Origin: Planctomycetaceae bacterium
Lineage (GTDB): Bacteria > Planctomycetota > Planctomycetia > Pirellulales > Pirellulaceae
Assembly (NCBI GenBank): GCA_002862265.1
Contig: PKCQ01000149.1
Coordinates: 1-14,675, forward strand
DNA length: 14,675 nucleotides
Direction: 5' to 3'
In this document: piece by piece, positions 8,075 to 14,675 of the stretch
How positions within the stretch are numbered: the stretch's first letter is position 1
How the letters are laid out: every line of letters begins with the position of its first letter
Program-made: the position numbers and the translations under genes
Notes under the pieces: generated by a model
What the model was told of the DNA's origin: nothing
Database searches by the model: none
The model's input: the letters and a program-made list of their open reading frames with translations, nothing else

Positions 8075-10573
8075 CTACAGCCAGCCTTGGGCGACCAGTG
8101 AGAATCTCACGACGAGTCCGGCAACGACGACGCTTACCATACTCATCAGCTTCAGCAATATGTTCAGACTTGGTCCGCTGGTGTCTTTAAACGGATCACC
8201 AACGGTGTCGCCAACAACTGCGGCCTTGTGAGCATCCGAACCTTTGCCTCCAAGTTCACCGCTTTCGATGTACTTCTTGGCATTGTCCCATGCTCCACCC
8301 GAATTGGACATAAAGATGGCGACACAAAATCCGGCCGAAAGTGAGCCTGCAAGTAATCCAAGAACGCCGCCAACACCTAGTAAGATTCCAGTGACCAGTG
8401 GAGTGGCCAGCCCAAGAATCGATGGCAGCACCATCTCCAACTGAGCCGCCTTGGTACTGATTGCCACTGGCCTTTGATAATCCGGCTTCGTCTCACCTGT
8501 AAGAATTCCAGGCGTTTCTTTTAGCTGCCGACGCACTTCTTCAACCATTCCTTGCGCCGCGCGTCCGACGGCTTTCATCGTCAAAGCGCAGAACACAAAG
8601 GTGGCCATGGCTCCAATAAACAAACCAATCAGAACGCGAGGATTCATCACGGTCGCGTTGTAGTAGTTCGTGAAGTCGACCAAAGTCGCAGAAGGCAAAC
8701 TCGTCAATTCGCCGCCGTCGACAAACGAGGCCGTCGCGCTGTTCTCACCATCTTCGCGAGGTTCCATCAAGGTTGGTTTGATCTTGGCTGGACCATTGGA
8801 AAAGCTGATGTCGCCCCAAGCCTTCCGTCGCTCATCATTCAACAACAAATGTGGCATCACCAAAAACGAGTGGCGTTCCTCGCCATTCTTCCAAACCACG
8901 AAGCCGGGCGAAACTTTGTAGAGTCCATCATCAACGACTTCGGCAACAACATCATTCGCCCATCGGTCAAAGCTGATGCGTACTTCCTCGACGTACGCCG
9001 CTAGCAGCGCTAGAGCTGTCAACGCGGCTGAGCCAATTGCGAAGCCTTTGCCCGTAGCCGCTGTGGTATTACCTAGCGAATCCAGTGCATCGGTTCGCTC
9101 GCGCACCTTGGATTCCAGTCCAGCCATTTCAGCATTGCCGCCAGCATTGTCAGCGATCGGGCCGTATGCATCCGTCGCCAGAGTGATCCCTAGAGTACTC
9201 AGCATTCCAACTGCGGCGATACCAACACCGTACAACCCAAGTGCAAAGTACTGCGGCTCGTTCAAGTTGCCGCCACAGGCAAAGCCGAAGGAGAGCAGGG
9301 TGGCAAAGCAGATAACAACGACTGGCGCCCAAACACTGCTCATGCCGTCAGCAACCCCTCCGATGATGATCGTCGCAGGCCCAGTTTCGGCCTGCTTGGC
9401 CAATTCCTTGGTCGGCTTGAATTCGTCGCTGGTCGCGTATTCAGTGTACTTTCCGATGATCCAACCAGCCGCGAGACCGACGATCACACTAAAAGCAATA
9501 CCCGGGATCGGCCCAAACATCGCATCGGGAACGGTGGGCATCAGGAAATAGGCCAACCCAATCGTCGCCACACATACAGTTACAGAAGAAAAGTTAATTC
9601 CGCGTCCCAACGCGGCGAGCAAGTTCTTTTGGCTCGCGTCTTCCGTAGTTCGCACCAGATAAATACCGGCAATGGAAAGCAATATCCCAATGCCGGCGAT
9701 ACTCATTGGCAGCAAAATGGCTCTGAGCTGGTTTTGCTCTTTGACACCTTCCGCCAGCCCTGGAATCAGGTCGGGATTTGCGAAAGCCGCAACACCAAGG
9801 GCTGCCGTCGCCAAGATCGAGCCGCAATAGGACTCATAAAGATCCGCTCCCATTCCGGCAACATCGCCAACGTTATCGCCAACGTTATCTGCGATAGTGG
9901 CTGGATTCTTGGGTGAGTCCTCACTCATACTTTGTTCGACTTTACCGACCAAGTCGGCGCCAACGTCCGCAGCCTTGGTAAAGATGCCTCCGCCGACTCG
10001 AGCAAACAAAGCTTGTGCACTAGCCCCCATTCCGAAGCACAGCATTGCTACGGTAATCGCTTCCAGCGAGAGTGCGTTTTCTTCGCCAACAAAGGTTGGC
10101 CAGCCCCAGTACAGGATCGCAAACCGAACAGTAATGTACGACAACCCAAGCCCAACAACGGGCAGGCCCATCACGGCGCCGCTACGGAAAGCGACTCGAA
10201 GGCCTTGATTGAGAGACTGCTGGGCCGCAGCTGCTGTCCGAGCACTTGCCTGCGTAGCGGTTTTCATCCCGAGCCAACCACTCAAGCCGGAGAAGAAACC
10301 ACCGGTCAAAAAAGCGATCGGTACAAATTTGCTTTGCAAGCCAAAACCGAAGGAGGCTATCGCCAAAAGAGCTGCAATCACCAAGAATACGATGGTAACC
10401 ACGATGTATTGCTGCCTCAAATAGGCGTTCGCCCCGTCTCGAACCGCACCAGCGATGGAGACCATTTCTTCGTTGCCTTCGTCGCAAGACATCATCCACT
10501 TAAAAAAGAGGAATGCTTGCACGAGCGCAATGATGGATGCCGCAAATGCTACAAACCAGACGAAGACTTCCAT
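8075..10573 (-). CDS. hppA: Membrane-bound ion-translocating pyrophosphatase
   Basis: This 832-residue integral membrane pump hydrolyses diphosphate on the cytoplasmic side and moves H+ or Na+ out. The signature sites are present: GGGIFTKAADVGADLVGKVE (194-213), NPATIADNVGDNVGDVAG (223-240), DAYGPIADNAGGNAEM (468-483), SSGGAWDNAKKYIESG (757-772) and HKAAVVGDTVGDPFKDTSG (782-800). Ala505 and Gly508 in GNTTAATGKG match the K+-dependent subfamily; K+-independent enzymes have Lys at the first of these positions. Whether the ion is H+ or Na+ I cannot decide. Unusually, about 115 mostly polar residues (530-645) sit between two helices where the family usually has a short loop. The start ATG has only a weak AGG upstream. 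It lies 250 bases downstream of hpnE on the same strand, with its own terminator. Confidence 0.97.
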   Translation of the reverse strand: MEVFVWFVAFAASIIALVQAFLFFKWMMSCDEGNEEMVSIAGAVRDGANAYLRQQYIVVTIVFLVIAALLAIASFGFGLQSKFVPIAFLTGGFFSGLSGWLGMKTATQASARTAAAAQQSLNQGLRVAFRSGAVMGLPVVGLGLSYITVRFAILYWGWPTFVGEENALSLEAITVAMLCFGMGASAQALFARVGGGIFTKAADVGADLVGKVEQSMSEDSPKNPATIADNVGDNVGDVAGMGADLYESYCGSILATAALGVAAFANPDLIPGLAEGVKEQNQLRAILLPMSIAGIGILLSIAGIYLVRTTEDASQKNLLAALGRGINFSSVTVCVATIGLAYFLMPTVPDAMFGPIPGIAFSVIVGLAAGWIIGKYTEYATSDEFKPTKELAKQAETGPATIIIGGVADGMSSVWAPVVVICFATLLSFGFACGGNLNEPQYFALGLYGVGIAAVGMLSTLGITLATDAYGPIADNAGGNAEMAGLESKVRERTDALDSLGNTTAATGKGFAIGSAALTALALLAAYVEEVRISFDRWANDVVAEVVDDGLYKVSPGFVVWKNGEERHSFLVMPHLLLNDERRKAWGDISFSNGPAKIKPTLMEPREDGENSATASFVDGGELTSLPSATLVDFTNYYNATVMNPRVLIGLFIGAMATFVFCALTMKAVGRAAQGMVEEVRRQLKETPGILTGETKPDYQRPVAISTKAAQLEMVLPSILGLATPLVTGILLGVGGVLGLLAGSLSAGFCVAIFMSNSGGAWDNAKKYIESGELGGKGSDAHKAAVVGDTVGDPFKDTSGPSLNILLKLMSMVSVVVAGLVVRFSLVAQGWL

Positions 10574-10599
10574 GGCCTGTTTGTCCGCTTGATTATGAA

Positions 10600-10630
10600 G
10601 TACCGAAGTAGTCGAATTTTACTGAGGTAC
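10600..10630. promoter_or_regulatory. Imperfect inverted repeat in the hppA leader
   Basis: Arms 10600-10610 and 10620-10630 pair at nine of eleven positions (GTACC and AGTA match, with two mismatched bases between) around a nine-base centre. On the minus strand the right arm ends in TAAAAT, a possible -10 box about 45 bases before the hppA ATG, with TTTACG 19 bases upstream as a poor -35. The repeat could be an operator or an mRNA hairpin; a chance match is also possible. Confidence 0.25.
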
Positions 10631-10689
10631 GGGGGCTGGTCGTAAATTAACATCAATTGAATTTCTTGGCGAGTGTAGCCAACGGAGTT

Positions 10690-10791
10690 TTACCTTACGC
10701 AGCTCCAGCGGTGCAGTTTCGTACCTTGCCTAGAACCATGTACGTGATGAACTCCCGTGCGGTCGGCAGCCAGCACTCCGATTGGCCACAT
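10690..10791 (-). other. 33-codon frame or possible dispersed repeat between hpnE and hppA
   Basis: The 250-base spacer between the hpnE stop and the hppA start contains a minus-strand frame from ATG (10791-10789) to TAA (10692-10690), beginning MWPIGVLAADRTGVHHVHGS and ending in LHRWSCVR. The plus strand is also open across it (63 codons from TTG 10657). No ribosome site precedes either frame. A short segment open on both strands, rich in His, Arg and Trp, more often marks a dispersed noncoding repeat than a gene. I believe similar text recurs in other planctomycete spacers, but I cannot verify that here. Confidence 0.25.
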
Positions 10792-10824
10792 CGAAAAATA
10801 CGGAAGATGGGTGCCTTGGGCATT

Positions 10825-12219
10825 CTACTTAGACTCACCTCGGATTGATGTCGCTACCAAAAAGCCGCTTCGAACTGCGCCTTCCATAGTCGCTGGCCAT
10901 CCGGTTTGTGTCCAGTCACCAGCCACCCAGAGCCCTTGCACCCCAGTCTTAGCCTCAGGCCGTAACTCTTGAGTTCCGACCCCCACCGAAAAAACAGCTT
11001 TGGGATCCGTTACCACCCGATGCCGCAACAACCTAGCGTCGGAAACTGCGGGAAAAACCGCCGCCAAGTCGTCGACCAATTGCCCCGCCAACTCGTCCGC
11101 TTTGGGGAGATCGCGCGAAGCGCTAACCACAATCTGATAGTAATACTCGCCTGCGCTGGACTCCACTCCTTCACTAGGCCCAGGAAAAACCCACTGGCAA
11201 AGTCGTCCCACGATTACGGCATGAGGCTTATCGATCCAGGGACGATCCCACCAAGTGTGAATTCCCGTGATTGGAGAACTCTCCAATTTTGTGCTCTGCG
11301 CAACGATTTTGTCGACAACATCAAGTTCGCTTTGTGGAAGATCGAATTGCAATTTCGTCAAACGATACCACGGCAGAGCCAATACGACCTGATGAGCTCG
11401 CACTTCTTTGCCTTTTGCAGCAACCACAAACCCCTCTTCCTCTCGAGCAATTCGAGAAACCGGAGAAGACATTTGACAATCGACTCCGAGACTATTTAGT
11501 TTGTCGCGGGCCTGGACATTCAAAAGTTCATTGAGAGGTCTTTCGGGCACTAGCAAGTGAAATGCATCGCGACGCTTCATAAAACCGTCTTGCAAAACTT
11601 TGGCTACCGCCGCCAAGGAAACGCGATGGCACTCTTCGCCCAAAGCACTCACTATGATCGTCGCCCAAAAACGCTGAATCGCATTTTGCGTTTGCCCAAC
11701 TTTCTTCAACCAGTCGTACCCTGAGATTTGATCGAGCTCGGCCGAACTTGGGTCGAGCCGGTAGATCTTGAGCATACCGCGTGCAATGGCGAGTCGATCG
11801 TGCACTCTTAAACCCGGCCAACGCCATAGCCAATGGCCGATGTGCAGAGGTGCAGGCAATGGCAATTGGGAAAGTGGAGCGTACTTGCCTTCTGGTCCGT
11901 AAAAGTGCAAGGTATCCTGCGGCCTCCAACCCTCCTCTTGCCCGAGCACCGAGATAAGTTCCTGCATCGCGGTGTTGCACTTCATCGCGACATGCTGGCA
12001 ATAGTCGATGGTCTTTTCTAAACCGCCAGATTCAGGACCACTGAAAGAACCGGTCCTTCCTCCAAGCCTTGACTTCGCCTCAAAAAGATGCACCGACAAG
12101 CCGTACTCCGCTAGTCGAAGAGCTGCCGCAATACCAGCGAGCCCCCCACCGACGATCGCTACATCGACGACATTGTCCACACCAGCGCCCCTTGCATTCC
12201 CCAGGCCTCCTTCACTCAT
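10825..12219 (-). CDS. hpnE: Hydroxysqualene dehydroxylase (squalene-associated FAD-dependent desaturase)
   Basis: This 464-residue flavoprotein catalyses the last step of the HpnCDE route, reductive removal of the hydroxyl of hydroxysqualene to give squalene. The N-terminal Rossmann fold shows AIVGGGLAGIAAALRLAEYG (21-40) with Glu48 in FEAKSRLGGRTGSF as the FAD-ribose contact. The C-terminal FAD motif is GLWVAGDWTQTGWPATMEGA (429-448), as in carotenoid desaturase-like enzymes. Without context it could be called a phytoene desaturase; the adjacent hpnC and hpnD decide in favour of HpnE. Its ATG overlaps the hpnD stop as ATGA (12219-12216), pointing to translational coupling, with a weak GCAGG eight bases upstream. 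The first 18 residues before the FAD fold are poorly constrained, so a GTG at codon 14 is a less likely start. The stop is TAG. Confidence 0.93.
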   Translation of the reverse strand: MSEGGLGNARGAGVDNVVDVAIVGGGLAGIAAALRLAEYGLSVHLFEAKSRLGGRTGSFSGPESGGLEKTIDYCQHVAMKCNTAMQELISVLGQEEGWRPQDTLHFYGPEGKYAPLSQLPLPAPLHIGHWLWRWPGLRVHDRLAIARGMLKIYRLDPSSAELDQISGYDWLKKVGQTQNAIQRFWATIIVSALGEECHRVSLAAVAKVLQDGFMKRRDAFHLLVPERPLNELLNVQARDKLNSLGVDCQMSSPVSRIAREEEGFVVAAKGKEVRAHQVVLALPWYRLTKLQFDLPQSELDVVDKIVAQSTKLESSPITGIHTWWDRPWIDKPHAVIVGRLCQWVFPGPSEGVESSAGEYYYQIVVSASRDLPKADELAGQLVDDLAAVFPAVSDARLLRHRVVTDPKAVFSVGVGTQELRPEAKTGVQGLWVAGDWTQTGWPATMEGAVRSGFLVATSIRGESK

Positions 12220-13190
12220 CGAGTCGCCTGCTTAAGTTCAAGCGATGCAGGACGGGCCGGCAGTGATTTGGCAAACGAGACCCCTGGAAAAAAATGACTG
12301 AGCAAGAGCTTTGTCTTCTGCCATGCCCGTAGTCGAATCCTCCTACCAGTCCATAAATCTTCCTTGTGACGAATCACTTCCTCCAGTAATTGACGGTAGC
12401 TCCGCCACATCAGCGAGAACATTCGCTGCGAGTCTGGAGTCAAATACTCAATGGTGGCCCATCCTTGCTCGTAGCGATCAAAGGCTGTTCGGGCAACGCT
12501 CTCAACCAGCCCGGTCCAGTCGCCACTGGGCTGTCCTCCAAGCCAATCTGCCTCACTGACTTCATACTGACGGAGCGACTCCAAAGGCAAATAGATTCGT
12601 CCAGAAGCCGCATCTTCCTGAACATCTCTAAGAATGTTGGTCAATTGAAAGGCTTGCCCACAGACAACGGCTGTTTCAAGAGGGACTTCTTGATCGACAC
12701 TCCAGATGTGAGTGCAAGCCAAACCCACAGCTGAAGCAACGTAGTAGCAGTATTGGTCAAGCTCTTCCCATGTCTCGAAACGGCGCTCAGACGCGAGATC
12801 CATTGAAACGCCTTCGACGATATCGTCCAGCAAGCTGATCGGAATCTGAAACCGAGAGACTGCATCCAATAGTCCTGGCCAGAGCTCGCTATATGGCTCA
12901 AGCAATTGTTCAGACGATCCAGAAAGCGGCTTGCTACTTTCGATTTGCCCAAGCCTTTGCCGCCAAGCGCCAAGAACTAGCTGTTTTTCTTCCACAAAGC
13001 CATTCGCATCAGCCAAATCATCGCTGATTCGCGCGAAGGCATAGAGTGCATCCATCGCACGGCGACGATCCGGTGCAAGCAAACGGAACGAAGCATAGAA
13101 ATTACTTTTACTCCGACGACAAACATCGCGGCACCAAGCGTAGCTCTTCGATACTTCGGAGGAATTGTTCACAGTCGGGACAAGTATCAA
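12216..13190 (-). CDS. hpnD: Presqualene diphosphate synthase
   Basis: This 324-residue trans-isoprenyl diphosphate synthase of the squalene/phytoene synthase family should join two farnesyl diphosphates to presqualene diphosphate, releasing diphosphate. The two Mg2+-binding aspartate motifs are intact: DDLAD (57-61), within RAMDALYAFARISDDLAD, and DVQED (189-193), within QLTNILRDVQEDAASGRIYLP. The N-terminal SNFYASFRLL is typical of HpnD, and the gene order hpnC-hpnD-hpnE supports the assignment over phytoene synthase. The start is uncertain. The frame opens with TTG at 13190-13188, two codons after an in-frame TGA; the next candidate is a GTG at codon 7. Neither has a clear ribosome site, and both precede all conserved residues. 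The gene begins 119 bases after hpnC and overlaps hpnE by four bases. Confidence 0.93.
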   Translation of the reverse strand: MILVPTVNNSSEVSKSYAWCRDVCRRSKSNFYASFRLLAPDRRRAMDALYAFARISDDLADANGFVEEKQLVLGAWRQRLGQIESSKPLSGSSEQLLEPYSELWPGLLDAVSRFQIPISLLDDIVEGVSMDLASERRFETWEELDQYCYYVASAVGLACTHIWSVDQEVPLETAVVCGQAFQLTNILRDVQEDAASGRIYLPLESLRQYEVSEADWLGGQPSGDWTGLVESVARTAFDRYEQGWATIEYLTPDSQRMFSLMWRSYRQLLEEVIRHKEDLWTGRRIRLRAWQKTKLLLSHFFPGVSFAKSLPARPASLELKQATR

Positions 13191-13244
13191 TAATCAGTAA
13201 AGATATCGCAGATGCTATGGAAAAGCGGTCAAGACCTTCGGAAC

Positions 13245-13263
13245 TCCTGAAACGCTCTCAGGA
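13245..13263. repeat. Small hairpin in the hpnC-hpnD spacer
   Basis: TCCTGA (13245-13250) and TCAGGA (13258-13263) form a six-pair stem around seven bases within the 119-base gap between hpnC and hpnD. No T run follows on the minus strand, so it is not a terminator. It may be a minor mRNA processing or attenuation element, or chance. Nothing else in this gap is recognisable, and no open frame of interest fills it. Confidence 0.3.
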
Positions 13264-13309
13264 ACGCGTCTGGGCAAAGCCGACCAAGCTCGTGACGTGC
13301 TCAGCGACG

Positions 13310-14248
13310 CTACTTGCGCAGAAGCAGCACTCTCATGAGCAACCATGCTTTCTGGAACTTGGAAACGATGGGCCGACGAGTCCAAACGTCGTAACTTTGT
13401 TGCTCAATCGCCGTTAATATCGACTCGCCGCCACCGATAAACAACTTCACGTCCGTCGAAAGCCAGCTAGGTGTCATACCGATGAGGTCGCTACCTCGAA
13501 CGAAATATTTTCTCGTCTCGGCAACCCAGCCCTTGAGCATCGATTGAAGTTGCGAGGTAGGTTGCCGGTCCAAAATCATCTGCTCCGTCACCTCGTGCTC
13601 GCCCCACAGTTCAATTGGGGCGTAGATTCTGCCGACCGCGGCGTCGCGCGACATGTCCTGGCAGAAATTCGCGAGCTGCAGACCGGTACAAACATCATCA
13701 CTTCTGGCGATTGCCTCTGGCTCGTGGCAGGCAGCCAAGTGCAATAGAATTCGGCCTACCGGATTCGCCGAACGTCGACAGTAATCGACTAACTCATTCG
13801 CATTCTCATAGCGAAATACCCGGCGGTCCTGCCGAAAAGCACTCAGAAGGCCAAGAAACAGCTCGGGCTCCAATTCATACTTCTCGATCGTAGACTTCAG
13901 TGCGGTCAGAATCGGATGCCGAGGCTTGCCTTCCCAGCACTCCATGAGCTCGGCTTGCCATTCGTCGAGCAGTTGAAGACTCTCCGCATTATCCTCGATT
14001 TCGTCTGCCAAGTTGTCGGACCAACGGCAGTAAGCGTAAACATTGAAGAAATCTTGCCGAACTCTTCGCGGTAAAAGCCAACTCACCACCGTGAAGTTTT
14101 CGTACTGCTTGCGAGCCCAATTACGGCAGTAATCCTCGGCCGCGGACAGCCCATTCTTCGCAGGTTCTTCGCCGAAGGGCTGCCAGCGTTTGAGTTCTTG
14201 CAAGAAAAAAGCTGCTTCCCCGTTCGTCACTTTGGCCGTTTCCCGCAT
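13310..14248 (-). CDS. hpnC: Hydroxysqualene synthase
   Basis: This 312-residue member of the squalene/phytoene synthase family should convert presqualene diphosphate to hydroxysqualene, releasing the second diphosphate. It carries the HpnC-type block YENFTVVSWLLPRRVRQDF (49-67), the first aspartate motif DNLAD (78-82, after VYAYCRWS) and the second DMSRD (198-202, in QLANFCQDMSRD). SANPVGRILLHL (160-171) is also family-typical. It is clearly homologous to the next gene, as expected for the HpnC/HpnD pair. No Shine-Dalgarno sequence precedes the ATG, and a candidate promoter ends six bases before it, so the mRNA may be leaderless. It is the first gene of hpnC-hpnD-hpnE, divergent from ispH. 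The stop is TAG. Confidence 0.92.
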   Translation of the reverse strand: MRETAKVTNGEAAFFLQELKRWQPFGEEPAKNGLSAAEDYCRNWARKQYENFTVVSWLLPRRVRQDFFNVYAYCRWSDNLADEIEDNAESLQLLDEWQAELMECWEGKPRHPILTALKSTIEKYELEPELFLGLLSAFRQDRRVFRYENANELVDYCRRSANPVGRILLHLAACHEPEAIARSDDVCTGLQLANFCQDMSRDAAVGRIYAPIELWGEHEVTEQMILDRQPTSQLQSMLKGWVAETRKYFVRGSDLIGMTPSWLSTDVKLFIGGGESILTAIEQQSYDVWTRRPIVSKFQKAWLLMRVLLLRK

Positions 14249-14254
14249 AATAAG

Positions 14255-14283
14255 ATAGTAGGGGCGTCAGCCCGTAAGACCAA
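14255..14283 (-). promoter_or_regulatory. hpnC: Candidate sigma70-like promoter for hpnC
   Basis: On the minus strand TTGGTC (14283-14278) and TACTAT (14260-14255) are separated by 17 bases, acceptable -35 and -10 boxes (three and four of six consensus bases). The -10 box ends six bases before the hpnC ATG, so transcription would start at or next to the start codon. This fits the missing ribosome site, but the match is weak. Confidence 0.3.
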
Positions 14284-14301
14284 CCACAGCCCGACGCACG
14301 A

Positions 14302-14372
14302 GCGAGGCCCTCGCCCTACCACGCTGGCTGTAGGCGTGGCCACGCTGTCGCTTCGGGTCAGGAAGCCGACAG
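14302..14372. repeat. Palindrome cluster in the hpnC-ispH divergent spacer
   Basis: Several inverted repeats are packed into 71 bases: GCGAGG-C-CCTCGC (14302-14314); CCACGC (14319-14324) pairing with GCGTGG (14334-14339); a perfect 12-base palindrome GCGTGGCCACGC (14334-14345); and CTGTCG (14345-14350) pairing with CGACAG (14367-14372). CCACGC occurs twice, so alternative hairpins compete. No T run follows on either strand, which argues against simple terminators. The density suggests a REP-like dispersed intergenic repeat or a regulatory region shared by the divergent genes. The frames open through it look spurious. Confidence 0.55.
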
Positions 14373-14405
14373 CACGCAAACAATCTAGAAATACTTGAGT
14401 CACCT

Positions 14406-14675
14406 ATGGAAATCGTTCTAGCCGCTCCCAGAGGATTCTGTGCTGGGGTCAACATGGCTGTGTCCAGTCTGGAATTGGCTCTCAAGCACTTTAATCCTCC
14501 AGTCTACGTTTATCACGAGATAGTACACAACCAGTACGTCGTAAAGACCTTCGAAGGCAAAGGAGCGATTTTCGTCAACGAGCTAGAGGAAGTCCCGCCA
14601 GGCTCCACCGTTCTTTTTTCAGCCCACGGCGTATCGCCAGAGATTCGACGCATCGCCCAAGAACGCAATCTGTTC
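14406..14675 (+). CDS. ispH: 4-hydroxy-3-methylbut-2-enyl diphosphate reductase, N-terminal part
   Basis: The first 90 codons of IspH (LytB), the iron-sulfur enzyme that ends the MEP pathway by producing isopentenyl and dimethylallyl diphosphate in the cytoplasm. The visible motifs are diagnostic: APRGFCAGV with Cys12 as the first 4Fe-4S ligand, YHEIVHN with His41, and SAHGVSP with His74, at the same numbering as the Escherichia coli enzyme. This makes the ATG at 14406 the clear start, although no strong ribosome site precedes it. The two other cluster cysteines lie beyond the window edge. The gene is divergent from hpnC, separated by 157 bases, placing isoprenoid precursor supply beside squalene synthesis. 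Confidence 0.96.
   Translation, partial: MEIVLAAPRGFCAGVNMAVSSLELALKHFNPPVYVYHEIVHNQYVVKTFEGKGAIFVNELEEVPPGSTVLFSAHGVSPEIRRIAQERNLF

Noticed and set aside
8976..9551. Plus-strand frame rich in Ala, Pro and Ser
   Set aside because: It is the mirror image of the Gly/Ala-rich membrane helices of hppA; the composition is a codon artefact.
9863..9886. Perfect 12-base tandem repeat (two copies)
   Set aside because: It encodes the doubled NVGD of the conserved pyrophosphatase active-site motif, so protein function explains it.
9932..10645. Plus-strand open frame of 237 codons across the start of hppA
   Set aside because: It is antisense to conserved pyrophosphatase motifs, its translation is low-complexity and charged, and no domain is recognisable.
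10825..12219. Assignment of the flavoprotein as a carotenoid (phytoene) desaturase
   Set aside because: The fold is shared, but the ATGA overlap with hpnD and the hpnC-hpnD-hpnE order identify it as the squalene-route enzyme.
14198..14398. Plus-strand frame spanning the hpnC start and the spacer
   Set aside because: It overlaps the hpnC N terminus antisense and then runs through palindromic spacer sequence; the Arg/Pro/Thr-rich translation looks spurious.
1..14675. Mobile elements, CRISPR arrays, tRNA or rRNA genes
   Set aside because: No transposase or integrase motifs, terminal repeats, spaced direct repeats or cloverleaf-like sequences were found on reading both strands.

Overview
The window reads like a piece of a planctomycete chromosome, probably from the Pirellulales (an inference from gene content). 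It carries a secreted formylglycine-type sulfatase fused to an alpha/beta hydrolase, a membrane pyrophosphatase, the three-gene bacterial squalene route hpnC-hpnD-hpnE, and a very long ResB-CcsA fusion for cytochrome c assembly. Base composition is balanced and genes are loosely spaced. TAG, TGA and TAA are all used as stops, and TTG starts appear. I see no rRNA, tRNA, CRISPR array, transposase or integrase, so this looks like ordinary core and metabolic chromosome rather than a mobile island.

Layout, left to right. Bases 1-159 hold the last 52 codons of an unidentified plus-strand gene. A 1223-residue ResB-CcsA haem transporter/cytochrome c synthase (225-3896, +) follows, then a drug/metabolite transporter of the EamA type (3923-4879, +), probably translated from TTG. 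Bases 4880-5560 hold no confident gene, but contain two minus-strand reading frames that each look protein-like apart from one in-frame TAG. Everything from 5561 to 14248 is on the minus strand: the sulfatase-esterase fusion (5561-7828), a clear intrinsic terminator (8019-8048), the K+-dependent-type membrane pyrophosphatase hppA (8075-10573), and then hpnE, hpnD and hpnC (10825-14248, transcribed in the order C, D, E). A short palindrome-rich spacer separates hpnC from the divergent ispH gene, which runs off the right edge (14406-14675, +).

How the genes fit together. IspH makes the C5 units from which farnesyl diphosphate is built. HpnD and HpnC convert two farnesyl diphosphates to hydroxysqualene, releasing two diphosphates, and HpnE reduces this to squalene, the precursor of hopanoids, sterols or C30 carotenoids. 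The pyrophosphatase encoded next can split the released diphosphate and store the energy as an ion gradient. The right half can therefore be read as an isoprenoid/squalene block with a pump suited to its by-product; that coupling is my inference. The sulfatase-esterase would act outside the cytoplasm, perhaps on sulfated and acylated polysaccharides.

No clearly unprecedented system is visible. The points most worth a second look are the sulfatase-esterase fusion, the roughly 110-residue extra loop in the pyrophosphatase, the two TAG-interrupted frames at 4910-5544, and the palindrome cluster between hpnC and ispH.
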